The notes below the pieces were generated by a model. That model saw only the letters and a list, made by a program, of their open reading frames with translations, was not told where the DNA came from and searched no databases. This document shows positions 1 to 5,139 of a DNA stretch of 5,288 nt, one piece after another; within the stretch, counting starts at the first letter, position 1; the number at the start of each line of letters is the position of its first letter. This DNA comes from an uncultured Lachnospiraceae bacterium (GTDB taxonomy: Bacteria; Bacillota; Clostridia; Lachnospirales; Lachnospiraceae), in contig CALGGL010000370.1 in assembly GCA_937915975.1 (NCBI GenBank), positions 1 to 5,288 on the forward strand. The letters are read 5' to 3'. A program made the translations under genes and the position numbers.

Positions 1-1
1 A

Positions 2-178
2 TCTCAGGCGGGTATGGTGTGCTTTGGCGCGTTTGATTAGCAGTTCAACAATGTCTCGTGCCGAAGAGGTGGTAAACAAACGGCCGCGGTTGCGCTCTTC
101 CCATGGGATATTGGCCCGGTCCAATAAGCGGATAAAATCGCTCGGTTTAAAGGCGGCCAGGGCATTTTTACAAAAATG
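2..178 (-). CDS. Internal fragment of a HI0933/YhiN (BaiN-like) flavoprotein, broken at both ends
   Basis: The minus strand is open from about 178 down to 2 (about 59 residues) with no start or stop. The translation begins HFCKNALAAF, then reads SDFIRLLDRANIPWEE, then GRLFTTSSARDIVELLIKR. This matches my memory of the HI0933/YhiN family of NAD(P)/FAD-dependent oxidoreductases, which have HF(C/V)KSAL, then a DFI stretch, then GQLFC..SA..IV..LL in the same order. These proteins are about 400 residues long, so only a middle piece is present; the Rossmann FAD-binding N-terminus and the C-terminus are absent. The stretch is clearly richer in G+C, with codons such as CGC, GCC and CTG, than the AT-rich genes after it. 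That suggests DNA from another organism. The family call is fairly secure. The exact upstream edge (164 to 178) is not, because the join lies there. Confidence 0.72.
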
Positions 179-180
179 TT
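163..180. other. Probable chimeric junction between two unrelated DNA sources
   Basis: To the left a GC-rich minus-strand flavoprotein fragment is open. To the right an AT-rich plus-strand sensor gene is already in mid-protein. Neither gene has an end here, and both reading frames run into each other. The bases between are an A/T run (GCATTTTTACAAAAATG), which would suit a short-homology misjoin. No transposon end, target duplication or attachment site is visible. An artefact of assembly or library construction is the simplest reading; a true recombination event is the alternative. Confidence 0.65.
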
Positions 181-2277
181 TTTGATGAAGAAAAGAAATA
201 TACGGTTATAAAAAATGTTCCGCTTACCAATTCCATAGACCATATGATGGTAGATTATGAAGGCAATCTGTGGTTTACATCATCAAGACAGGGTGTACTT
301 AAGCTTGTTGAGTGTAGATTTACCGATATTAATAAGGTAGCAAATCTTGATTCAATGGTTGCAAATACTACCTGCAAATTTGAGGATGATTTATATGTAG
401 GTACGGATGAGGGCCTTTACATAATAGATAAAAATTACAAGTCTAAAACTAACGAGCTTACCAAACGTTTGGGCGGAATAAGAATAAGGTCAATAAAAAA
501 GGATTCCAAAAACAACATTTGGTTATGTACGTACAGTGACGACGGACTTATAAAATATGATGGTAAGAATATCGAAACTTTCAATACCGAAAATGGATTG
601 ATGTCCAATCGTGTCAGAACGATTACCGAGCTCTCGGATGGCAGGATGGCGGTTTCGGTCAGCGGTGGAGTACATATAATTGATAACGACAAGGTAGTTG
701 ATGCCTATAATGAGGAGGATGGAATAAATAATACTGAGATTCTCACTATATGTGAAGGCAAAAACGGAGAGCTTTATCTGGGAAGCGACGGAGACGGAAT
801 ATATGTTGTAGCAGGAGAGAAAGTTTCCAGAATCGGTCTTTCCGACGGATTAAAATCAGGTGCTGTTTTAAGGATTAAATATGATAAATACAATGACGTA
901 TTTTGGATTATAACAAGTAATTCTATTTCTTATATGAAGGATAATGAGATAGGAACAGTAAGTAACTTCCCATACTCCAATAACTTCGATATGATTTTTA
1001 AAGAGGATGGAACTGCATGGATATTGAGCAGTAACGGAATATATGTTGTAAATACTGCTGATCTTATGACGGATGACAATCTTGAATATACTTTTTATAA
1101 TTCAAGGACGGGACTTCCATATGTTACAACCGCAAATTCAAGAAACTATCTTGATGATGACGGTACGCTTTATATATCATGTTCGGCAGGTGTTTGTTCG
1201 GTTAATATCAATGATAATGATAACATATCAAATGAGATTAAGCTTGCTATCCCGATGATTGAAATCGACGGTGAGCAGGTTTATGTAGGGGAAGATTCCA
1301 GTGTGACTATTCCTGCCAATACAAAAAGACTTAAGATTTATGGTTATGCACTTACATATTCTATTAAGAATCCGAGTATAAGTACATTGCTTGAGGGCTT
1401 TGATGATGAGCCGTTTGTAAGTGCCCAAAATGATATGGAGCCACAGACATATACTAACCTTAAGGCCGGAACATATACATATCATTTTGCGATTATTAAC
1501 CCTCTTACGGGTGAAGAACAAAAATCAATCGAACTAAAGATTGTAAAAGAAGCAGCATTTTATGAGACGATATGGTTTTATATCTTTATGGCAGCTATTG
1601 CGGCTATTGTTATTGCTTTAGGTGTAAAGCTTTATATCGGACATAAAACAAAGATTTATGAAAAGAAACAGCAGGAAAATAAAGAACTCGTAAATGAGAT
1701 AGTAGCTGTTCTTGCAAAATGTATCGATATGAAGGATAAGTATACCAATGGTCATTCCTTCAGAGTTGCAAAGTATACCAAGCTTTTCGCAAGTAAAATG
1801 GGATACAGTGATGATGAGCTTGAAGATATTTATAATATTGCACTTTTACATGATGTCGGTAAAATAAGTATACCTGATCATATACTGGGTAAGCAAGGCA
1901 AGCTCACTGATGATGAGTATGCGATTATCAAGTCGCATGCACCGAACGGCTATGAGATTCTTAAGGATATCAAGATTATGCCAAGCCTTTCACTTGGAGC
2001 AGGTTTCCACCATGAGAGGATAGACGGAAAAGGATATCCAAAGGGACTTAAGGGTGATGAGATTCCGCCGATAGCCAGAATCATAGCGGTTGCGGATACC
2101 TTTGATGCGATGTATTCAAGCAGACCTTATCGTAAGAAGATGAAGCTTGAGGATGTTATAGCGGAGATAAACAGAGTTAAAGGTACCCAGCTTAGTGAAG
2201 AGGTAGTTGCCGTAGTAAACAAATTATATGAAGATGGAGAATTTGATAAATTAAATGAGATAGATTCGTCGATATAG
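172..2277 (+). CDS. Propeller-sensor HD-GYP protein (c-di-GMP phosphodiesterase type), 5'-truncated
   Basis: Numbering is from the ATG at 244, but that is not the true start: the frame is open upstream (FDEEKKYTVI, at 181-210) to the join near 170, and the ATG lacks a ribosome site and sits inside a propeller repeat (DYEGNLWFTS). Residues 1-327 hold about eight Reg_prop-like repeats of the D..GNLW...S..G(V/L) kind. Residues about 333-435 resemble a Y_Y_Y domain. A membrane helix follows at about 443-466, then a short charged linker. Residues about 485-665 are an HD-GYP domain with all expected metal ligands: H504, HDVGK at 536-540, H565, HHERIDGKGYP at 589-599, and D618. HD-GYP enzymes hydrolyse c-di-GMP to pGpG or GMP; the propeller would sense a ligand outside the membrane. 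The signal peptide and probably several blades are missing. No GGDEF or receiver domain is seen. Domain calls are firm; the ligand is unknown. Confidence 0.9.
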   Translation, partial: KNVFDEEKKYTVIKNVPLTNSIDHMMVDYEGNLWFTSSRQGVLKLVECRFTDINKVANLDSMVANTTCKFEDDLYVGTDEGLYIIDKNYKSKTNELTKRLGGIRIRSIKKDSKNNIWLCTYSDDGLIKYDGKNIETFNTENGLMSNRVRTITELSDGRMAVSVSGGVHIIDNDKVVDAYNEEDGINNTEILTICEGKNGELYLGSDGDGIYVVAGEKVSRIGLSDGLKSGAVLRIKYDKYNDVFWIITSNSISYMKDNEIGTVSNFPYSNNFDMIFKEDGTAWILSSNGIYVVNTADLMTDDNLEYTFYNSRTGLPYVTTANSRNYLDDDGTLYISCSAGVCSVNINDNDNISNEIKLAIPMIEIDGEQVYVGEDSSVTIPANTKRLKIYGYALTYSIKNPSISTLLEGFDDEPFVSAQNDMEPQTYTNLKAGTYTYHFAIINPLTGEEQKSIELKIVKEAAFYETIWFYIFMAAIAAIVIALGVKLYIGHKTKIYEKKQQENKELVNEIVAVLAKCIDMKDKYTNGHSFRVAKYTKLFASKMGYSDDELEDIYNIALLHDVGKISIPDHILGKQGKLTDDEYAIIKSHAPNGYEILKDIKIMPSLSLGAGFHHERIDGKGYPKGLKGDEIPPIARIIAVADTFDAMYSSRPYRKKMKLEDVIAEINRVKGTQLSEEVVAVVNKLYEDGEFDKLNEIDSSI

Positions 2278-2281
2278 TTAC

Positions 2282-2617
2282 GTCGCACATAACTGTTGGA
2301 TATAGTGTGTAGTGGGGCGTGAGCCTTGTCACATCTTATTGCTAAATGAAATGACATAATAAGAAGATGGGGAGAGAAAAAACCATCGATTTGCTGAATC
2401 AACGCGCTTAGGTTTTTGGTGTTTTGCACGAAACCGAAAACTCGCTTTGCTCAAACAGTTCGGTTTCTGAGCAAAACACATACAAACCATTCGCTTTTGA
2501 TTTTACGCAAATCGGGTTAATAATTCTCTACCCATCTTTTTATTATGTCATTTCACAATGCTTTTTGTAACAAGGCTCACGCCGCATGACAAACTATATA
2601 TTACAGCTATGTGCGAC
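2282..2617. repeat. Giant imperfect inverted repeat (336 bp hairpin element)
   Basis: The sequence folds back on itself over its whole length. The outer ends are GTCGCACATA (2282-2291) and TATGTGCGAC (2608-2617). GGCGTGAGCCTTGT (2316-2329) pairs with the complementary stretch at 2570-2583. The 29 bases 2348-2376 pair with 2526-2554 with only two mismatches. GTTTTGCAC (2421-2429) pairs with 2469-2477, and GAAACCGAA (2430-2438) pairs with 2459-2467. The loop is about 2439-2458. It starts 4 bases after the sensor stop codon and has no convincing ORF. It could be a MITE-like element, a REP/BIME-type repeat, or the DNA of a long structured RNA. A related half-copy lies at 5140-5288, so it is a repeat family rather than a simple terminator. 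The outer padR promoter lies just beyond it. Confidence 0.88.
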
Positions 2618-2662
2618 TGTTTGTTGAAAAATGTATATCTTGAAAAAATATTAAAAAATATA

Positions 2663-2691
2663 TTGACAAATAATATTATACGTTGTATAGT
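2663..2691 (+). promoter_or_regulatory. Sigma-A type promoter of the padR operon
   Basis: A perfect -35 box TTGACA (2663-2668) is followed by a 17-base spacer and a -10 box TATAGT (2686-2691). Transcription would start near 2698, giving a leader of about 150 bases before the padR ATG at 2848. It lies 46 bases beyond the hairpin element and faces the operon. The spacer and the -10 box are covered by a palindrome, so the promoter is likely repressible. Confidence 0.75.
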
Positions 2692-2694
2692 ATG
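2672..2694. promoter_or_regulatory. Operator candidate 1 (imperfect palindrome over the spacer and -10 box)
   Basis: The arms are AATATTATA (2672-2680) and TATAGTATG (2686-2694) around CGTTG, with 7 of 9 positions pairing. It covers most of the promoter spacer and all of the -10 box, so a bound protein would block RNA polymerase. PadR repressors usually bind palindromes at their own promoters. That the bound protein is the PadR encoded just downstream is inferred. Confidence 0.55.
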
Positions 2695-2701
2695 TGCGTA
2701 A

Positions 2702-2777
2702 ACAATATTATACATTATATAATATTAATAAAAAAATAATATTAGTAAGATGATAATATTGATATTAAGATAATATT
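2702..2777. repeat. ATAATATT octamer array in exact 17-bp register
   Basis: The octamer ATAATATT occurs at 2719, 2736, 2753 and 2770, exactly 17 bases apart each time. A one-mismatch copy (ACAATATT) sits at 2702 in the same register, and a weak 6-of-8 match at 2787. The array fills most of the leader between the padR start site and the gene. Such iteron-like spacing suggests serial protein binding or a repeat-built leader. The region is very AT-rich, so some chance matches are expected, but the constant spacing argues against chance alone. Confidence 0.5.
2704..2726. promoter_or_regulatory. Operator candidate 2 (perfect-arm palindrome just past the start site)
   Basis: The arms AATATTATA (2704-2712) and TATAATATT (2718-2726) are perfectly complementary around CATTA. 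The left arm and the 5-base gap repeat candidate 1, and the two centres are 32 bases apart, close to three helix turns. Two dimers could thus sit on the same DNA face. The right arm is also the first exact copy of the 17-base-phased array, so the two readings overlap. Confidence 0.55.
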
Positions 2778-2832
2778 TACAGGCAAATATCATTAATATA
2801 AAAATGATTATTTATGAATTGAAATAATGTGT

Positions 2833-2843
2833 AAGGCAGGTGA
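2833..2843 (+). promoter_or_regulatory. Ribosome binding site that fixes the padR start at 2848
   Basis: AAGGCAGGTGA lies 4 to 7 bases before the ATG at 2848. An in-frame ATG at 2827 is seven codons upstream, has only AT-rich sequence before it, and would place this purine-rich site inside the gene. The later ATG also gives the MVYQLGAPLLDA beginning expected of short PadR proteins. Confidence 0.7.
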
Positions 2844-2847
2844 TTTT

Positions 2848-3159
2848 ATGGTTTATCAATTGGGAGCTCCGCTGTTGGATGCCTGTGTGATGGCGGCACT
2901 TATAGATGGAGATGCTTACGGATATGTACTTACGAAGAAGGTTCAGGATATTATAGACATTTCCGAGTCAACGCTTTATCCGGTACTAAGGAGACTTCAG
3001 AAGGACGGACTGCTTACTACCTATGATGTTCCGGATTCGGGTAGAAACAGAAGATATTATTCTTTAACCGATACAGGGAAGGAAAAGCTTGAGTATTATA
3101 TAAAAGAGTGGAGAGAATATCGGGATAAGATTAACACTTTATTAGGAGGGGATTTATAA
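2848..3159 (+). CDS. PadR-family transcriptional regulator
   Basis: This is a 103-residue winged-helix DNA-binding protein of the short PadR type (PadR-s1 class length, about 105-110). The N-terminal helices read LLDACVMAALIDGDAYGYVL (residues 9-28). The recognition-helix signature STLYPVLRRLQKDGLL is at 41-56. The wing ends in NRRYYSLTDTGKEKL at 67-81, and a short C-terminal helix (82-99) serves for dimer formation. These features are diagnostic of the family. PadR proteins are mostly repressors that also control their own operon. Here the gene is first in a three-gene operon and overlaps the next start by one base (TAATG), so the two are translationally coupled. The palindromes upstream at 2672-2726 are its most likely binding sites. 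No ligand can be named from sequence. Confidence 0.93.
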   Translation: MVYQLGAPLLDACVMAALIDGDAYGYVLTKKVQDIIDISESTLYPVLRRLQKDGLLTTYDVPDSGRNRRYYSLTDTGKEKLEYYIKEWREYRDKINTLLGGDL

Positions 3160-3746
3160 TGAACAGTGAAAAGTATTTAACGGAATTGAGCGGATATCTC
3201 AATCCGCTGTCCAGGGAAGAAAAGAAAAATGCCATGGAGTATTACAGGGAGTACGTGGCAGATATTGAATCGAATGGTGAGGATATTGTGGAAAAGCTTG
3301 GAACACCGAGAGATTTGGCTAATTCAATTTTGAGTGACAATGCCTTAAAGCAGTTTAACGATCCGGATGCTAAGGTTGAAAAGAAGATGCATGGATGCCT
3401 TGTGGGAATACTTGCACTTTTGGCTCTTCCGGTAGGTTTACCTCTTGTAATTGCTGCACTCGCAATTATATTTGCACTTTTCATAGTCGGTTTTTCGATT
3501 GTTTTTGCATTGGGTGCAACCGGCGTGGGAGTTCTTGTAGGTGCAATCGGTGCTGTAATTGCAGGAATATGCTTCTTATTTACTATGCCGATTACAGGTA
3601 TTACATTTTTCGGAATGTCCTTGGTTATGGCAGGCGTAAGTATACTTGCACTTTTAGCTACAGTTAAGATTTGTCAGTTTATTTTCTGGCTCATAGGAAG
3701 AATTTTCAGCAAAACTTTGGGCAAAAAAGATGGGGAGGTGCAGTAA
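3159..3746 (+). CDS. HAAS-domain (DUF1700) integral membrane protein
   Basis: This 195-residue protein has two parts. Residues 1-65 form a soluble helical domain. It starts MNSEKYLTELSGYLNPLSREE, continues with an EYYREYVAD helix, and ends GEDIVEKLGTPRDLANSIL, the hallmark of the HAAS/DUF1700 family. Residues about 78-183 are almost wholly hydrophobic with glycine-rich turns, giving roughly four membrane helices, and a short basic tail follows. Family members are commonly encoded beside a PadR regulator, as here, and are thought to work with it in sensing or transmitting envelope state; the exact role is not established. A very strong ribosome site (AGGAGGGG, 3144-3151) lies inside the end of padR. 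The start overlaps the padR stop by one base. The family call is strong, the function is inferred. Confidence 0.88.
   Translation: MNSEKYLTELSGYLNPLSREEKKNAMEYYREYVADIESNGEDIVEKLGTPRDLANSILSDNALKQFNDPDAKVEKKMHGCLVGILALLALPVGLPLVIAALAIIFALFIVGFSIVFALGATGVGVLVGAIGAVIAGICFLFTMPITGITFFGMSLVMAGVSILALLATVKICQFIFWLIGRIFSKTLGKKDGEVQ
3732..3740 (+). promoter_or_regulatory. Ribosome binding site fixing the next start at 3749
   Basis: GGGGAGGTG ends 8 bases before the ATG at 3749. The frame is open back to an ATG at 3671, but that start would overlap the HAAS gene by 76 bases and lacks a good site. Starting at 3749 gives a proper basic-then-hydrophobic N-terminus (MKKMTKVLLLL). Confidence 0.8.
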
Positions 3747-3748
3747 TT

Positions 3749-4552
3749 ATGAAGAAGATGACTAAGGTATTATTGCTTTTAGCGTTTATATTTATCGTTC
3801 TTGGCGGAATTATTACGGCAATCGGTGTATTTTTCGGAGGACATACGGCAATAGGATGGGATAAGGAAAAGCACAGATTTATTACGGCAGATGACAGATA
3901 CTATGTAACAGGTGAGAAAACAAAGCTTGATAAGTTTGACAGTATTGACATAGATTTGGATGCGGAAAGCGTTGAGCTTATTCCTTCCGATGATTTCTAT
4001 ATAGAATATGCAGTTTATTCCTATGATAAGAATGTTGTTCCTTACAGCGTAAATGAAAAAACGCTTAAGATTAAGATACAGGATAAGTTTTTCGTGTTTG
4101 ATTTATTTGATTGGGAAAACAAAAATAAAAAGGAAAGCTATATCAAAATTTACTATCCGGAGGACATGAATTTCTACGACCTGAATGCAAATATGGATAT
4201 GGGAAGCCTTGAAATAACTAAGGGTAGCTTTGATAAGGTTTATATCAATCTTGATATGGGAAGTCTTGAGGCGAGTGATTGCCATCTCGGTAAGGCTGAA
4301 ATTGATCTTGATATGGGAAGTATGGAATTAAAAAATGTTTCACTTTCAAAGCTTGATGCAAATCTTGATATGGGAAGTGCAGAGCTTACCCTTTTAAAGG
4401 ATGGAAAAAATGATTACGGATACGACCTTGAAGTTGACATGGGAAGCATAGATGTAAATGGTAAGGATCAGGGAAGAAAGTATAAAGCAGACGGCGATAA
4501 TCTTATAGAAATTGAGTGTGATATGGGTGATATCGAGATAAAAGAAAAATAA
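3749..4552 (+). CDS. Membrane-anchored DUF4097-like beta-repeat protein
   Basis: The 267-residue product starts with MKKMTKVLLLLAFIFIVLGG and a hydrophobic helix to about residue 31. This is a membrane anchor or uncleaved signal, with no lipobox. Residues about 60-140 are beta-rich (FDSIDIDLDAESVELIPSDD). The C-terminal part is a repeat built around DMGS: the Asp residues are at 150, 169, 188, 207, 230 and 258, with the first four exactly 19 residues apart. Such alternating strand patterns are typical of DUF4097/DUF2807-type 'putative adhesin' proteins that fold as a beta solenoid. The gene follows the HAAS gene by two bases and closes the PadR operon, an arrangement common in Firmicutes. It probably acts outside the membrane in envelope sensing or protection, though no activity is known. 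The domain family is my recognition of pattern and context rather than a profile match. Confidence 0.8.
   Translation: MKKMTKVLLLLAFIFIVLGGIITAIGVFFGGHTAIGWDKEKHRFITADDRYYVTGEKTKLDKFDSIDIDLDAESVELIPSDDFYIEYAVYSYDKNVVPYSVNEKTLKIKIQDKFFVFDLFDWENKNKKESYIKIYYPEDMNFYDLNANMDMGSLEITKGSFDKVYINLDMGSLEASDCHLGKAEIDLDMGSMELKNVSLSKLDANLDMGSAELTLLKDGKNDYGYDLEVDMGSIDVNGKDQGRKYKADGDNLIEIECDMGDIEIKEK
4196..4531 (+). repeat. In-gene DMGS repeats with 57-bp period
   Basis: Six copies of a GA(T/C)ATGGG(A/T) core start at 4196, 4253, 4310, 4367, 4436 and 4520. The first four are exactly 57 bases apart, and the later gaps are 69 and 84. Several copies share CTTGATATGGGAAGT almost base for base, while the sequence between copies has diverged. 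This indicates expansion by tandem duplication with the DMGS turn kept under selection. Confidence 0.85.
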
Positions 4553-4554
4553 AA

Positions 4555-4668
4555 TGTGACAGGGGGACAGGCATACTGACAAACTTTATAGGTACACGCA
4601 AATCTCGTTGACACTCACGATTTGCTTTGCACCTAAAAGTGTGTAAGTATGCCTGTCCCTTTGTCACA
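4555..4668. repeat. Long hairpin repeat downstream of the DUF4097-like gene
   Basis: The ends TGTGAC (4555-4560) and GTCACA (4663-4668) are complementary. The 14 bases GGGACAGGCATACT (4564-4577) pair perfectly with 4646-4659. GCAAATC (4598-4604) pairs with GATTTGC (4619-4625) around a 14-base loop. The stem therefore runs about 50 bases with few breaks. It begins 3 bases past the stop codon. No T-run follows the stem, so it is not a standard intrinsic terminator, although it may still end or protect the operon message. Hairpins with a GTGACAGGGGGAC-like end are, from memory, a common dispersed repeat in Clostridia genomes. Confidence 0.85.
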
Positions 4669-4688
4669 AAGAATTATCTTTTATAAGC

Positions 4689-4716
4689 TTGATTTTAATT
4701 TCATAAGTATTATAAT
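4689..4716 (+). promoter_or_regulatory. Promoter of the hsp20 gene
   Basis: A -35-like TTGATT (4689-4694), a 16-base spacer and a perfect -10 TATAAT (4711-4716) precede the gene. Transcription would begin near 4723, practically at the ribosome site GGAGG (4724-4728), so the leader would be only about 14 bases. No CIRCE element or CtsR-type repeat is visible, so heat control by HrcA or CtsR is not supported here. Confidence 0.65.
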
Positions 4717-4736
4717 AGATATCGGAGGCGATATTT

Positions 4737-5138
4737 ATGTTATTTGAAGATGAAACTATCAATATATTTGACAATGATATGGTTGGCATACCACAGATAA
4801 TGCGCACTGACATTCAGGAAAAGGACGGTAATTATCTTCTTGAAATCGAGATACCGGGCTTTTCAAGAGAAGATGTCCAGGCAGAGCTTGTGGACGGAAG
4901 ACTTACCATAATAGCAAATCGTAAGTATGACGATGCTATCGAACAAGACGAAACAAAGATACATTATATTAGAAGAGAGAGACTTGTCGGTGGCTGTAAA
5001 AGAACCTTCTATGTAGGCAAAAAAGTAAAGCAGGAAGACATAACAGCAGCTTTCAAAGATGGCGTGCTTAATATCATAATAGCTAACCCTGAAAAGGCTG
5101 TAGAAGGGGAAGAAAGAAAACGTATTCCAATTAAATAA
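4737..5138 (+). CDS. Small heat-shock protein, Hsp20 / alpha-crystallin family
   Basis: This 133-residue protein is an ATP-independent holdase that binds unfolding proteins in the cytoplasm and passes them to refolding chaperones. Residues about 22-118 form the alpha-crystallin domain: MRTDIQEKDGNYLLEIEIPGF (22-42), then REDVQAELVDGRLTI (44-58), then the closing signature AAFKDGVLNIIIANPEK (104-120). The C-terminal IPI (130-132) is the I-x-I motif that docks into a neighbouring subunit to build the oligomer. The N-terminal arm is short (about 21 residues), but total length is near normal for bacterial class members of 135-150. The start is set by GGAGG eight bases upstream. It has its own promoter and is separated from the PadR operon by a hairpin, so it is probably a single-gene unit. 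No signal peptide is present. Confidence 0.95.
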   Translation: MLFEDETINIFDNDMVGIPQIMRTDIQEKDGNYLLEIEIPGFSREDVQAELVDGRLTIIANRKYDDAIEQDETKIHYIRRERLVGGCKRTFYVGKKVKQEDITAAFKDGVLNIIIANPEKAVEGEERKRIPIK

Positions 5139-5139
5139 T

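Noticed and set aside
37..243. Minus-strand reading frame of 68 residues across the junction
   Set aside because: It uses a different frame from the flavoprotein fragment, crosses the composition break and overlaps the real sensor frame. It resembles nothing I know.
2127..2429. Minus-strand frame of 100 residues at the end of the sensor gene
   Set aside because: It overlaps the conserved HD-GYP C-terminus and runs into the hairpin. No ribosome site or protein features are seen, so it is a shadow frame.
2282..2617. CRISPR array or insertion sequence
   Set aside because: There is one fold-back rather than regularly spaced direct repeats, and no transposase coding capacity.
3395..3667. Plus-strand frame of 90 residues rich in Cys inside the HAAS gene
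   Set aside because: It is an out-of-frame reading of the hydrophobic, Gly/Ala-rich coding sequence and has no ribosome site.
4555..4680. Hairpin as a classic intrinsic terminator
   Set aside because: The stem is far too long and is followed by AAAGAATTATC rather than a T-run.
4669..4736. CIRCE or CtsR heat-shock operator before hsp20
   Set aside because: No TTAGCACTC/GAGTGCTAA inverted repeat and no GGTCAAA-type heptads could be found.
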